From NCBI RefSeq assembly GCF_000765665.2, contig NZ_JROZ02000004.1, forward strand, positions 62,001 to 126,000: a stretch of 64,000 nt of DNA, read 5' to 3'. The notes under the pieces were generated by a model, which was given only the letters and a program-made list of their open reading frames with translations, was not told the origin of the DNA and did not search any database. How positions within the stretch are numbered: the stretch's first letter is position 1; each line of letters begins with the position of its first letter. Both the position numbers and the translations under genes were made by a program. Source of the stretch: Helicobacter sp. MIT 05-5293. GTDB lineage: Bacteria > Campylobacterota > Campylobacteria > Campylobacterales > Helicobacteraceae. Shown one piece after another: positions 8,689 to 18,409 of this stretch.

Positions 8689-10557
8689 CTATAGTGATAT
8701 TCTTTTAAGAATCTCTTGGACAAAATTTGTCGTCTGCAAACCTAATGATTGCTCGACTATGGCTGTGTTGCCATGTGTAATATATTGATCAGGTATCTCA
8801 AAACTATGCAATTGGCACGAGCTGATTTGCTTGAGTGAAAGAAACTCTAAGAGCGCACTCCCTACACCACCCATACAATAACTATCACTAAACACAAAAG
8901 CAAAACGATGTGTCAAAAAAAGGTCGCACAAAAGCTGTTCATCAAGAGGTTTAAGAAAACGCAAATCAAGCAAAGTTGGGGAATATCCTTTTTCTTGCAA
9001 TGCAAGGAAAGTTTGATAAGCCCTGCCTACACCATTACCATAGCCAATCAATAGCAGATTCTCACCTTTGGCGAGAATCTCGGCTTTACCTAACACAAAA
9101 TCTTCTGCTTGAAAAATATTATCCGACAAGATAAATTGATTTCTAGGATAACGAAACGCACAAGGAGAAAGATCATAGCGACTTGCAAATTCCACTGCCT
9201 TAATGAGATTCTCATTATCACGCGGAGCAAAAAGCACCATATTAGGAATAGGTCGCAAATAAGCAATATCGAGCAAACCTTGATGCGTCTCTCCATCTTC
9301 ACCCACAATCCCTGCTCGATCAATCGCAAATCGCACAGGAACACCTAGAATCCCGACATCATGGACAATCTGATCATAAGCCCGTTGCAAAAAAGTCGAG
9401 TAAATCGCCACAAAAGGCTTGAATCCTTCTTTTGCCATTGCTGCCATTGATGTTACCGCATGAGCCTCGCAAATTGCCACGTCCCAAAATCGATTTGGAT
9501 AAGATTGAATCAATTTATCCAAACCCGTTCCGCTAGGCATCGCTGCTGTTACTCCTACAATCTTTTCATCTTTTAATGCACAAGTCTTAAGTGCATCAGA
9601 AAAGACTGATGTAGGACTACGAGAAATGCTTTTCTTTAAAGGCATACCCGTATCAATATCAAATGGACCCACTCCATGCCATTTTTCAAAACGTCCTTCG
9701 GCAATCTCATAACCTTTGCCTTTTGTCGTTTGAGCATGGATAATGATAGGTTTTTTCATCTCTTTAGCTTTTTGTAATGTCATAATAATAAGCTCTAAAT
9801 GATGCCCATCAATGGGACCAATATAATCTAAACCTAACTCTTCAAACAAAAGCCCCGGGGCAATAAGCTTGATAGATTCTTCGAATTTCCTTGCCAAATA
9901 ATTAGCAGAATCGGGCATCTTTTGCAGAATCTTCTTAATCTTGTCGCGTGTTTTTTGATACATTGGTGTTGAGAGGGCTTGTGAAAGATAATTACTGATA
10001 GCTCCAATCGGTGAAGAAATACTCATTTCATTATCGTTAAGGATAATAATCATAGGATACTTTTTATCACCCAATTCATTAAGTGCTTCATACACAAGCC
10101 CTGCGCTCATTGAGCCATCACCGATAAGCACTATCGGCATAGCATCACGCTTTTGAAGAGCAAAAGCTTTTGCCACACCTACCCCCAAAGAAATCGAAGT
10201 AGAGCTATGTCCCGCAATAAAATAATCACTCGCAGATTCTTTAGGATTACAGAATCCACTAATACCCCCAAAGCTCCTTAAAGTCTCAAATTCATTCCAA
10301 CGCCCACTCAAAAGCTTGTGCGCATAAGCTTGATGAGAAACATCAAAGATAAAAGGATATGTCTTTGTATCAAAAACATAGTGCATTGCTACAATAAGAT
10401 CAACCGCCCCCAATGTGGAGCTAAGATGCCCACCATTTTGGCTGACAACTTTAACAATTCTCTCTCTGATACGCGAAGCTACCATTTCAAGCTCTGCAAT
10501 ATTCATTGATTTTAAATCAGCGATATTCTCCTGATAAGCGACATTAACCTCTTCCAT
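8689..10557 (-). CDS. dxs: 1-deoxy-D-xylulose-5-phosphate synthase
   Basis: Dxs condenses pyruvate with glyceraldehyde 3-phosphate, the first step of the MEP isoprenoid pathway, and also supplies thiamine/pyridoxal synthesis. The 622 residues contain the N-terminal NGGHLSSTLG and FDVSHQAYAHK. The thiamine-diphosphate motif GDGSMSAG...ILNDN is also present, as is the pyrimidine-domain segment GEDGETHQGLLDIAYLR. The start at 10557 has AAGGA about 6 bases upstream. It closes the leftward fliF-fliG-fliH-dxs run, the same order as in H. pylori, probably co-transcribed. Confidence 0.96.
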   Translation of the reverse strand: MEEVNVAYQENIADLKSMNIAELEMVASRIRERIVKVVSQNGGHLSSTLGAVDLIVAMHYVFDTKTYPFIFDVSHQAYAHKLLSGRWNEFETLRSFGGISGFCNPKESASDYFIAGHSSTSISLGVGVAKAFALQKRDAMPIVLIGDGSMSAGLVYEALNELGDKKYPMIIILNDNEMSISSPIGAISNYLSQALSTPMYQKTRDKIKKILQKMPDSANYLARKFEESIKLIAPGLLFEELGLDYIGPIDGHHLELIIMTLQKAKEMKKPIIIHAQTTKGKGYEIAEGRFEKWHGVGPFDIDTGMPLKKSISRSPTSVFSDALKTCALKDEKIVGVTAAMPSGTGLDKLIQSYPNRFWDVAICEAHAVTSMAAMAKEGFKPFVAIYSTFLQRAYDQIVHDVGILGVPVRFAIDRAGIVGEDGETHQGLLDIAYLRPIPNMVLFAPRDNENLIKAVEFASRYDLSPCAFRYPRNQFILSDNIFQAEDFVLGKAEILAKGENLLLIGYGNGVGRAYQTFLALQEKGYSPTLLDLRFLKPLDEQLLCDLFLTHRFAFVFSDSYCMGGVGSALLEFLSLKQISSCQLHSFEIPDQYITHGNTAIVEQSLGLQTTNFVQEILKRISL

Positions 10558-10601
10558 ATCCTATCCTTGCCCCTGACCACATTTTAGAATCTGTCTAATT
10601 A

Positions 10602-11435
10602 TTAATCGCGCATTTGTTCTAAAACAGATTGTTTAAGATTCTTGTAACGCGACATTATTGTTCCATCAATATTCCCACTATCGCTAATAATCACTACACC
10701 CCCAAGTGAAACTGCGCTGTCTGAAAGTAACTCGACTTTAATATTATCTTTAAGTTGTTCTTTGAGAAACAAATAATCACTAGGATTGACCTTGATTTTA
10801 ATATTCGTAGCGTCCATAATAGAATTAAGCAGCTCTTTTGTTAATCCCAAAGCAATCTTTTGTGAATTTTCACCCACTTCACTCAATATCACTTCTTTAG
10901 CAATATCCACAGCAATCGCACTTAGCTCCTTTTCCAAATCTTCCAAATGCGCTTGACTTTTTTTCAATGCTTCTTCGAGAGTAATAATAGAATCAACCAA
11001 TGATTTTTTTTGCGCATTCACATCACTAAAAAGCTCCTCTTTTGCTTTTTCTTCAGCTTCACGAAAGCCGTCTTTATAGCCTTCTTCACGCGCACTCACA
11101 ACTCTTTGTTCGCTCTCTAATTGCAGTTTTTCAAATTGAATCTGCAACTTCGCCAAAGAACCAGATAATTCATCAGTCTTTTGCAAAAGTCGCTCGACAA
11201 GCTCTTGCTCCAAAGTAGCGATTTTACCTGCATTTTGCTCTAATGATTCTTGAATCTCCTCACGCACTGATGGAGCAGATTCTCTAGGATCAACAAACAC
11301 AGGTGCGGGGGAAGCAGAAGATTCTTTGCCCGTTTCAACCATCTCACTTGTAATGCTCTTAAACTCATATTTTTTAATATTATGATCTTTGAGATGCTCT
11401 TGAGCAATGATATTTTCTTGATTAAGCAATGACAT
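10602..11435 (-). CDS. fliH: Flagellar assembly protein FliH
   Basis: FliH is the peripheral stator of the flagellar export ATPase FliI. The 277 residues show a variable N terminus, a long charged coiled-coil middle (about residues 65-165) with the FliH-type region REEGYKDGFREAEEKA, and a C-terminal V-ATPase-E-like domain (IAVDIAKEVILSEVGENS). It overlaps the end of fliG by 14 bases. Similarity across the family is low, so the call also leans on gene order. Confidence 0.9.
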   Translation of the reverse strand: MSLLNQENIIAQEHLKDHNIKKYEFKSITSEMVETGKESSASPAPVFVDPRESAPSVREEIQESLEQNAGKIATLEQELVERLLQKTDELSGSLAKLQIQFEKLQLESEQRVVSAREEGYKDGFREAEEKAKEELFSDVNAQKKSLVDSIITLEEALKKSQAHLEDLEKELSAIAVDIAKEVILSEVGENSQKIALGLTKELLNSIMDATNIKIKVNPSDYLFLKEQLKDNIKVELLSDSAVSLGGVVIISDSGNIDGTIMSRYKNLKQSVLEQMRD

Positions 11436-12453
11436 CGTCTTGCTCTCCTAATTGGACTAAACCTTGTTCTGAAAGTGTTTGAACGACTTCAACAATCTTT
11501 CTTTGGGCATTTTCCACATCACGCACTTTTACAGCACCCAAGAATTGCATTTCTTCCATAAATTGCTCACTTGCTCTTTGCGACATATTGCCCATAAACT
11601 TTTGTTTCAAGTCATCAGGAGCAGATTTGAGTGCAAGTGTCAAATCCTTCTTATCAGCAATTTTGAGAATCTCTCTAATCGCATTGTTATCGAGTTTAGA
11701 AATATCTTCAAAGGTAAACATCATCTCTTTGATTTCGATAGCCAACTGCTCATCAATTTGTTCAATATGCGCAATAGTAGCCTTCGCAGCTTTTTGTCCT
11801 AAGCGGTTAAAGATTTCTGCCACAGAACGTGTGCCACCCACTTCGACTTTGTAGCTAGTAAGCGATTCAAGTTTGTTTTCTAATACTGCACTGACGCGTT
11901 TAACGACATTGGGCGAAATATCCCCAAGATTTGCCATACGAATCGCCACTTCTGCGCGTAAATCATCAGAAAAATATCCTAATGTTTCCGCTGCCCCGCT
12001 AGCATCCATATGAGCAAGAATAAGAGCAATCGTTTGAGGGTGTTCATTAATAATAAAGTCTGCAAGCTGTTGGGGACGGATTTTTGAAAGATAAGCAAAA
12101 TTCTTTTGAGATTGCATTGTTTTAGCAAGTTTATCCAAAATCGCTTTCGCAGCCTCTGGTCCAAGAGCCTTGACAAGCAAATCCCTCGCATAATCCATAC
12201 CGCCTGTGTTGATGTATTGATTCGATTGAAAAATAACATAAAATTCTTCTAAAACTGCAGCTCCTATCGTCTTATCAGTTCCTCCCATTTGAGCGATTTG
12301 CTTACTGACTTCTGTAATCGCATCAATATCAAGATGGTGGAAAATTTCGGAAGTAATCTCATCACCGAGCTGAACTAATAAAATTGCTATCTTTTCGGAC
12401 ATTGAAAGTTCATCATATTGCGCTCTTTGTCGAGGGCTTAGTGTTATTGCCAT
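11422..12453 (-). CDS. fliG: Flagellar motor switch protein FliG
   Basis: FliG links the MS ring to the C ring and takes up torque from the stators. The 343 residues include LSMSEKIAILLVQLGDE at the N terminus and the middle-domain EHPQTIALILAHMD. The C-terminal motor domain carries FTFEDISKLDNNAIREILK and charged residues, ending in the FLGAVKVRDVE region. Length and motifs are normal. It sits 15 bases after fliF and overlaps fliH, so the three motor genes are one transcription unit. Confidence 0.96.
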   Translation of the reverse strand: MAITLSPRQRAQYDELSMSEKIAILLVQLGDEITSEIFHHLDIDAITEVSKQIAQMGGTDKTIGAAVLEEFYVIFQSNQYINTGGMDYARDLLVKALGPEAAKAILDKLAKTMQSQKNFAYLSKIRPQQLADFIINEHPQTIALILAHMDASGAAETLGYFSDDLRAEVAIRMANLGDISPNVVKRVSAVLENKLESLTSYKVEVGGTRSVAEIFNRLGQKAAKATIAHIEQIDEQLAIEIKEMMFTFEDISKLDNNAIREILKIADKKDLTLALKSAPDDLKQKFMGNMSQRASEQFMEEMQFLGAVKVRDVENAQRKIVEVVQTLSEQGLVQLGEQDDVIA

Positions 12454-12468
12454 AATGCCTCCTTAAAA

Positions 12469-14181
12469 TTATTTATGCCCAACACCATCACTAAGATCTA
12501 ACTCATCTTTGATTAATGTTTGGAAAAGTGAGCCAATTTCTTGCGGACGTTCAGTGATAACATTGCGTATTTTTTCAAGCAATACTTCATACTTGATGCT
12601 ATCTTCATCAAAATCTGAACCCATACCAAGCTGGTCTTCCACACGTTTTCTAAGCTCGCTAAACTTATTCACATCATCTTCCCCGTCATCAATTTGCATT
12701 AATGATTCAATATCGTCATCTTCTTCCTCTTGCACTTCAAGCATACGCTCTGCAAATGGTGCGACAATCTTCTTGTAGAAAATGAAAATAATCACTGCCA
12801 CAATGACATATTTAAGTAGTGGCATAAAAGGTCCTAGATAACGTTCGACTTTATCAGAGAAAAGCTCCCAAGAATCTTTAGGTTTATAATTAAGCTGGGT
12901 GCTTCTAAACTGCATATTGATCACTTCGACTTGATCACCCCTTGCCTCATTATAGCCGATAGTCTTTTTCACTCCCTCGAGAAATTTATTCATATCCTCT
13001 TCGCTACGCGGGCTGTATTCAAGACGCGAGATTCCATCTTCGCCTACGACTTCGTTATACACACCATCTACCATTACCGAAGCTGTCATTCGCTTCAAAA
13101 CACCATAATGTTCTTGAATCGAACTGACTTTTTTACCAATTTCATTATTTTGTGTTACTTCGCTCTCTTTTTCCCACTCCATCATCTCATCATCTTTGAG
13201 CCCTTGCACTGGTCCGATATTACTTACCACACCAGGCACACCACCGATTTGCGGAGGTCTAAAGCCTTTGCGTTCTTTTTCGTATTCACGAATGGAGCGG
13301 ATTACAGGATTCTGATCAAACTCCTCTTGTGTGCTGTTACGCACACTAAAGTCATATTCCATTGTAACTTGAGCTTGCACACCATCACCTACGCTCGGCT
13401 GCAAAAACTTGATGATTTTCTCTTCTTTTGCGCGCTCTTCTGCTTGTTGGAATCGCCTTTGAAAGGCTGCTTTTTTGGCTAAAGCTCCTTGCAATGCAGC
13501 TTCATCTTCTTCGCCCAAAAGCTCGCCCTCTTGATTAACAATTTTTACATTTTCAGGCGTCAATCGCTCCACAGCAGCCGCAACTAAATGTTTAATCCCT
13601 ATCACCTGCTCGGTAGAGAGAAACATATTGTCTCTAATCGTGATTTTTACAGATGCAGAAGGTGGGTGTCCGCCTTCGACAAAAAGTGATTCTTTAGGCA
13701 TTGAGATATTAACGATAGCTTTTTCAATCGGTCTTAGACTCTCGATCGTGCGCGCAAGTTCATTTTGCTTTGCAATCAAAAATTTCATATCTTGTGTAAA
13801 AGGTGTCTCACCTACGGGTGAATCAAGCAATATATCAAAACCAACATTCTTGCTTGTCTTTGGTAATCCCAAAGAACCCATCACAATGCGTTGCTCATAA
13901 ACTTGATCCTTGGGAATCATAATGATATTATCTTTAGGAATCTTATAAGAAACTTTTGTTTGTTGCAGCTTCTGCAAAATAGCCGCGCTGTCCTCTGGAC
14001 TTAAATTACTAAATAATACTTCATAGTTTTCATATTCGTTTTTTGTCGTAACCTTAAAAAGAATAAGATAGGTTAAAAACGCCACAAGAATAATCATTGT
14101 AGCAAGAATAATTATTCGTTGTTTTTTATTGATTTTATTTAAAACTCTACTGATTTGTTCAATAATCAATCTTAAATCCAC
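12469..14181 (-). CDS. fliF: Flagellar MS-ring protein FliF
   Basis: This is the inner-membrane ring on which the flagellum is built. The 570 residues have an N-terminal membrane helix (RIIILATMIILVAFLTYLIL). Two ring-building motifs follow (YEVLFSNLSPEDSAAILQKL; GHPPSASVKI with IKHLVAAAVERLTPENVKI). A second membrane helix lies near residue 455-475, and the acidic C-terminal tail binds FliG. It follows hisC by 8 bases, which may place fliF under the hisC-proximal promoter. Confidence 0.96.
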   Translation of the reverse strand: MDLRLIIEQISRVLNKINKKQRIIILATMIILVAFLTYLILFKVTTKNEYENYEVLFSNLSPEDSAAILQKLQQTKVSYKIPKDNIIMIPKDQVYEQRIVMGSLGLPKTSKNVGFDILLDSPVGETPFTQDMKFLIAKQNELARTIESLRPIEKAIVNISMPKESLFVEGGHPPSASVKITIRDNMFLSTEQVIGIKHLVAAAVERLTPENVKIVNQEGELLGEEDEAALQGALAKKAAFQRRFQQAEERAKEEKIIKFLQPSVGDGVQAQVTMEYDFSVRNSTQEEFDQNPVIRSIREYEKERKGFRPPQIGGVPGVVSNIGPVQGLKDDEMMEWEKESEVTQNNEIGKKVSSIQEHYGVLKRMTASVMVDGVYNEVVGEDGISRLEYSPRSEEDMNKFLEGVKKTIGYNEARGDQVEVINMQFRSTQLNYKPKDSWELFSDKVERYLGPFMPLLKYVIVAVIIFIFYKKIVAPFAERMLEVQEEEDDDIESLMQIDDGEDDVNKFSELRKRVEDQLGMGSDFDEDSIKYEVLLEKIRNVITERPQEIGSLFQTLIKDELDLSDGVGHK

Positions 14182-14189
14182 GATTGCCC

Positions 14190-15302
14190 CTATTTATTCT
14201 TTTGAATATATTGTTTCAAGAGCTCTAAAACTCGCTCATTTTGAGAACTCATACCAATAGTAATACGAAAAGCATTTAACCCATAGGATTTCAAATTGCG
14301 CAGAATCACACCTTGCGTAAGCAACCAATCACACAAATGTGTGCTTTCAAATGACAGATTCGTTAATGTGATAAAGTTCGTATAAGAAGGGATAAAACTT
14401 AAATGATTGTCCTTTGCAAATTCCTCATAATACCGCATTTGTTCAAAATTCTGTTTGACGCATTGCGCCACAAAATCCTGATCGGAAAGTGCGATAATTG
14501 CTGCTTGAAGGCTTAAAGTCGTGATATTAAAAGGTGGTCGGACTTTGTGAAGCATTGCAATCAAATGCTTTGAACCAATCCCATAACCCACACGCATTCC
14601 GCCCAAACCATACGCCTTTGAAAATGTCCCAAGATAAATGACATTGCTGTATTTTTTAATCAAATACGCAGGATCAAGCCCTTTATCAGAATCTTTGGCT
14701 TTAGCAAACTCTTGATACGCCCCATCAAGGACGACTAAAGTTTGTTTATCCACTTTTTCTATAAATGCCTCGACTTCTTTTGCGGACAAACACTCTCCCA
14801 TCGGGTTATTAGGCACACACAAAAAGACAATACTCACGCGCTTTTTACTACTCACCTCTTGATAAATGCGCACAAACTCATCAAGACGATGTATATCACT
14901 AGGGGTTTTGAGAATCTCTACACCTGCAAGCTTTGCATACACTTCATACATCGCAAAAGTCGTCTTTGCCATTAACACACATGCGTTATGATGATCCACT
15001 GCTTGCAGACAAAATTCAATCACTTGATCACTGCCCGCACCGATAATAATCTCATCAGCTTGCACACCATAATGATGGGAAAGAGCCTCTTTTAGCTCAT
15101 ACATAGAATCATCAGGATACAAATGCGCCTTATGGATATTTTCACGGATTGATTCTAAAACTCGCGGCGAAGTCCCATAAGGATTTTCATTACTTGCAAG
15201 CTTAATCACAGAATCTGCAGGTATGCCAAATTCTCGTATGACAAGCTCAATAGGCTTTCCAGCCTCATAAGTTGCGATATTTTCCAATGCTACCCTAAAC
15301 AC
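14190..15302 (-). CDS. hisC: Histidinol-phosphate aminotransferase
   Basis: HisC is a PLP-dependent class I/II aminotransferase in histidine synthesis that also acts on aromatic amino-acid precursors. The 370 residues show KLASNENPYGTSPRVLE near the N terminus, LCVPNNPMGECL, VVLDGAYQEFA, and the PLP lysine in TFSKAYGLGGMRVGYG. It lies upstream of fliF with 8 bases between. It faces the phosphohexomutase gene across a 180-base AT-rich gap that must hold both divergent promoters. Confidence 0.93.
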   Translation of the reverse strand: MFRVALENIATYEAGKPIELVIREFGIPADSVIKLASNENPYGTSPRVLESIRENIHKAHLYPDDSMYELKEALSHHYGVQADEIIIGAGSDQVIEFCLQAVDHHNACVLMAKTTFAMYEVYAKLAGVEILKTPSDIHRLDEFVRIYQEVSSKKRVSIVFLCVPNNPMGECLSAKEVEAFIEKVDKQTLVVLDGAYQEFAKAKDSDKGLDPAYLIKKYSNVIYLGTFSKAYGLGGMRVGYGIGSKHLIAMLHKVRPPFNITTLSLQAAIIALSDQDFVAQCVKQNFEQMRYYEEFAKDNHLSFIPSYTNFITLTNLSFESTHLCDWLLTQGVILRNLKSYGLNAFRITIGMSSQNERVLELLKQYIQKNK

Positions 15303-15483
15303 TTAATCTACCTTCAGTTTATAAAGTCTCTTTAAAATTCATATAATAAGGATAATTTCCGATATTTTACCTTAAAACTTGCAAGATTTCACACGCAATT
15401 AAACATTTTATTAATGAAAAGGCAAAATTTTACCGAAAATATGTCAAAATACAAATCTTTAAAGCCAAAATGAAGGATTTATC

Positions 15484-16944
15484 GTGCCTCATTCTCATAC
15501 ACATATTCCACAAGATTCCCATTCAAACATTGCGACAATCTTTCGCGAATACGATATTCGCGGTATTTTTGACAAAGAGCTTAAAGCCGATGTGGTGTTT
15601 AATATCGGTCGTTTGCTTGCTGAAGAGATTCTGCATACAAATCTCCCGCCAATGGTGCATATCGGATACGATGCAAGGGTGCATTCCCCTACGCTTTTTG
15701 AATGGCTCAAAGCCGGCTTTGTCTCAAAAAATGTGCAAGTCTATCATTTGGGAATGATTCCCACACCGGTAGCATATTTTGCGACTTTTAATACCATTGA
15801 TGGTATCACTTGCCCACACTCTGTGATGATTACAGGTTCGCATAATCCACCCCAATACAATGGATTCAAAATCACTATCAACCAAATGCCTTTCTATGGG
15901 CAATCCATTCAAAAGCTCGGGCAAAAGCTCCTAAGCACGCTTTCTCAAAACCCCTATCCCAAAGATTTAAACGCACCACACCTTACACTTAATGCCTTAG
16001 AATCTTACACACAATATCTTTCAAACGCTTTCCAATCACTCAAAGACTTTCCTTATCCTGTCGCAATTGATTGCGGTAATGGCGTGGGAAGCTTAGGCAT
16101 AGAATCTGTGCTTAAAAAGCTAAATATCACTTATACGCCGTTATATTTCAAGCCCGATGGCACTTTTCCCAATCATCACCCCGACCCGAGCGAAGAAGAG
16201 AATCTTAGAGATTTACAAGACTTAATGAAATCCGATTCTATCCCGATTGGTATTGCATTTGATGGTGATGCAGACCGCTTAGCATTACTCACGAAAGATT
16301 ATCATTATAAAGGCGATGAGCTTGCAATCCTCTTTGCGCGAGAGATGAAGAAACACTATTTAAACCCTATCGTGATTGGCGAAGTGAAGTGTTCGCAGGT
16401 AATGTATGATGAGATTAATAAAATCGGCAAAGCGTTAATGTATAAAACGGGACATAGCAATCTCAAGGTCAAGCTCAAAGAAGAAAATGCCCACCTAGCT
16501 GCAGAAATGAGTGGGCATATCTTTTTTAATGATCGTTATTTTGGCTATGATGATGCGATTTACTCTGCTTTAAGAGCTTTAGAGTTATTTTTGTCATTCA
16601 CGCCAGAAGAGCTTGAAAAAGAGATTCTTGCGCTGCCTCGCTTTTATTCCACATCCGAAGAGAAAATCCCTACCACCGATGAGCAAAAATTTGCCCTTAT
16701 TGATGCGTTAGCACAAAAACTCGACAATCCACCTAAAGATTTTCCCAAAATCATAGATATTATCAGAATCGATGGTTTGCGTGTCGTATTTGAAAATGGT
16801 TGGGGGCTATTAAGAGCGAGCAACACCACGCCTGTGCTTGTCAGTCGATTCGAAGCTAAAACACAAGAAGATTCTGTGCTTTATCAGCAAAAACTGCTTG
16901 CTCTCCTTGAAGAATGCCGAACAAATCCCACACCAAAGGCTTAA
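15484..16944 (+). CDS. manB: Phosphomannomutase/phosphoglucomutase
   Basis: This alpha-D-phosphohexomutase makes sugar 1-phosphates for LPS and glycan synthesis. The phosphoserine loop is MITGSHNPPQYNG, the metal loop is GIAFDGDADRLAL, the sugar loop is EMSGHIFFNDRYFGYDDA, and the phosphate-binding loop is LLRASNTTPVLVSRFE. The start is GTG 15484, preceded by AAGGA. At 486 residues it is of the usual length. pyrC begins two bases after its stop. Specificity between mannose and glucose cannot be told from sequence; H. pylori calls its relative AlgC. Confidence 0.9.
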   Translation: MPHSHTHIPQDSHSNIATIFREYDIRGIFDKELKADVVFNIGRLLAEEILHTNLPPMVHIGYDARVHSPTLFEWLKAGFVSKNVQVYHLGMIPTPVAYFATFNTIDGITCPHSVMITGSHNPPQYNGFKITINQMPFYGQSIQKLGQKLLSTLSQNPYPKDLNAPHLTLNALESYTQYLSNAFQSLKDFPYPVAIDCGNGVGSLGIESVLKKLNITYTPLYFKPDGTFPNHHPDPSEEENLRDLQDLMKSDSIPIGIAFDGDADRLALLTKDYHYKGDELAILFAREMKKHYLNPIVIGEVKCSQVMYDEINKIGKALMYKTGHSNLKVKLKEENAHLAAEMSGHIFFNDRYFGYDDAIYSALRALELFLSFTPEELEKEILALPRFYSTSEEKIPTTDEQKFALIDALAQKLDNPPKDFPKIIDIIRIDGLRVVFENGWGLLRASNTTPVLVSRFEAKTQEDSVLYQQKLLALLEECRTNPTPKA

Positions 16945-16945
16945 A

Positions 16946-17962
16946 ATGCAAACACTCACTCTCTTAAACCCTATGGATATGCACTTGCATTTGCGCGAAG
17001 GTGCGATGCTTGAAGGTGTCTTGCCTTATACAGCGCAAATCTTTAGCGCAGCGGTTGTGATGCCAAATCTCACGACTCCGATTACAAATACCGCTCTTGC
17101 TAAAGATTATCAAAAACAGATTCTCTCTCTTTGCGCTCCTTCGTCTTTTAAACCCCTTATGACACTCTTTATCACAGAATCTCTTAATCTCCAAGAACTC
17201 CAAGAAGCCAAAAAAGCGGGGATTAAGATTCTAAAGCTTTATCCCAAAGGAGCGACCACAGGTAGTGAAGGGGGTGTCAAAGAAATTTTGAGTGATAACA
17301 CACTCCAAGTCTTCCAATATGCACAAGATTTAGGCTTTATTCTCTCTATTCATGGGGAAAGTAATGGCTTTTCTTTAGAGCGAGAATACGAATTTTTACC
17401 TATTTTTGAGCACATCGCCCAAAATTTTCCCAAACTCCAAACAATTATCGAACACTTGAGCGATGCGCGTAGTCTTGATATGGTTGAAAAATACCCCAAT
17501 CTCTATGCCACATTGACACTACATCATATCAGTATGAGCCTTGATGATGTGCTAGGCAAAGGGCTTAATCCGCATCATTTTTGCAAACCTATACTCAAGA
17601 CCAAAAAAGATCAGCAAGCCTTATTACAAGCTGCACTCAACGCCCACCCTAAAGTGAGCTTTGGTTCAGATTCTGCTCCACATTTAGAATCTGCCAAACT
17701 CACCGCAAATGGAGCAGCAGGGATTTTTGCTGCTCCGATTCTACTCCCTGCCCTAGCCACGCTTTTTGAAGAACACAACGCATTAGAGAATCTCCAAACA
17801 TTTATCAGCCAACGAGCAATAGAAAATTATCACCTCACAGACTTTCCACAAAAATCAATCACCCTTTCGCGAAAGCCCTTTGTCATTCCCGAGCGTATTA
17901 TGACTCCCTTAGGTGCTGTGATCCCTTTATGGGCAGGAAAAACGCTCAATTGGAGTCTTTAA
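16946..17962 (+). CDS. pyrC: Dihydroorotase (homodimeric type)
   Basis: PyrC closes carbamoyl-aspartate to dihydroorotate in pyrimidine synthesis. The zinc-site HxH is in NPMDMHLHLREG, the bridging lysine lies in ILKLYPKGATTG, and further metal ligands are in FILSIHGES and IIEHLSDARS. The catalytic Asp lies in VSFGSDSAPH. The start ATG 16946 gives 338 residues, close to E. coli PyrC. A longer in-frame start inside the mutase gene is ignored. It is likely co-transcribed with the mutase gene. Confidence 0.94.
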   Translation: MQTLTLLNPMDMHLHLREGAMLEGVLPYTAQIFSAAVVMPNLTTPITNTALAKDYQKQILSLCAPSSFKPLMTLFITESLNLQELQEAKKAGIKILKLYPKGATTGSEGGVKEILSDNTLQVFQYAQDLGFILSIHGESNGFSLEREYEFLPIFEHIAQNFPKLQTIIEHLSDARSLDMVEKYPNLYATLTLHHISMSLDDVLGKGLNPHHFCKPILKTKKDQQALLQAALNAHPKVSFGSDSAPHLESAKLTANGAAGIFAAPILLPALATLFEEHNALENLQTFISQRAIENYHLTDFPQKSITLSRKPFVIPERIMTPLGAVIPLWAGKTLNWSL

Positions 17963-18133
17963 ATCATAAAGCCTTATTTTTCATTTGCAGATTCTAGAAT
18001 CCACAATCCTAGCAGTGAAAGCTATGCTTTGACTACTCGATTCTACATCTGTCATCTTGAGCCAAACAATAAAACTCTCGTTAAATGGGATTCTGGAAAT
18101 AAATTTTTAGGGTTTTATGTAGTTTAGTGTAAG

Positions 18134-18162
18134 CTTGAACCCGGCTTTTAGCTGGGTCCAAG
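18134..18162 (+). terminator. Hairpin downstream of pyrC
   Basis: The arms CTTG plus ACCCGGCT pair with AGCTGGGT plus CAAG around a TTT loop. This gives 12 pairs with one mismatch and one G-T pair. No T run follows directly, so it could be a terminator, a processing site or a small palindromic repeat element. Confidence 0.4.
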
Positions 18163-18245
18163 ATGAGTTTAACCTGTAGCTTAAAATCCTTTTATTCTTC
18201 CTCCTCATCTGTTTCTCTGCATAAAGCCGAATCAACAAAAAAATA

Positions 18246-18346
18246 ATCATTCTTATAGTTTTAAAATTATAATAACTAATCCTTTATTGTATGAATATTT
18301 ACACATAACTATATTTATATTAAAAATTATTCTTATAATTTAATTT
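18246..18346. promoter_or_regulatory. Pair of similar AT-rich segments, possible Fur sites
   Basis: ATTCTTATAGTTTTAA (about 18250) and ATTCTTATAATTTAA (about 18330) are near-repeats inside a stretch rich in AATAAT/ATTAT. They lie 60-160 bases before a TonB-dependent receptor gene. Helicobacter Fur sites are AT-rich and of this general look. Assignment is by position and composition only. Confidence 0.35.
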
Positions 18347-18409
18347 ATCTTTAAAGAAACTCTGTTTAAAATCCTTGCGTTTTAAATTTCAAAAGGAGAA
18401 TCTTAAACA

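Larger units (their letters stand above)
17963..18409. other. 447-base intergenic region upstream of the TonB receptor
   Basis: No gene is seen here. It holds a strong hairpin (18134-18162) and a very AT-rich stretch (18240-18390) with two similar 17-base segments that could be iron-regulator sites. The sequences TCATCTTG near 18033 and CAAGATGA near 18160 are an 8-bp inverted pair. A good ribosome site (AAAAGGAG) precedes the receptor ATG. Confidence 0.6.

Noticed and set aside
8295-8788. Short rightward frames around tRNA-Leu
   Set aside because: They run through nrdB antisense, the tRNA itself and dxs antisense, with no coding features.
12931-13482. 183-residue frame antisense to fliF
   Set aside because: It is entirely inside the well-supported fliF gene and its composition (His/Phe-rich, no motif) is that of a reverse-strand shadow.
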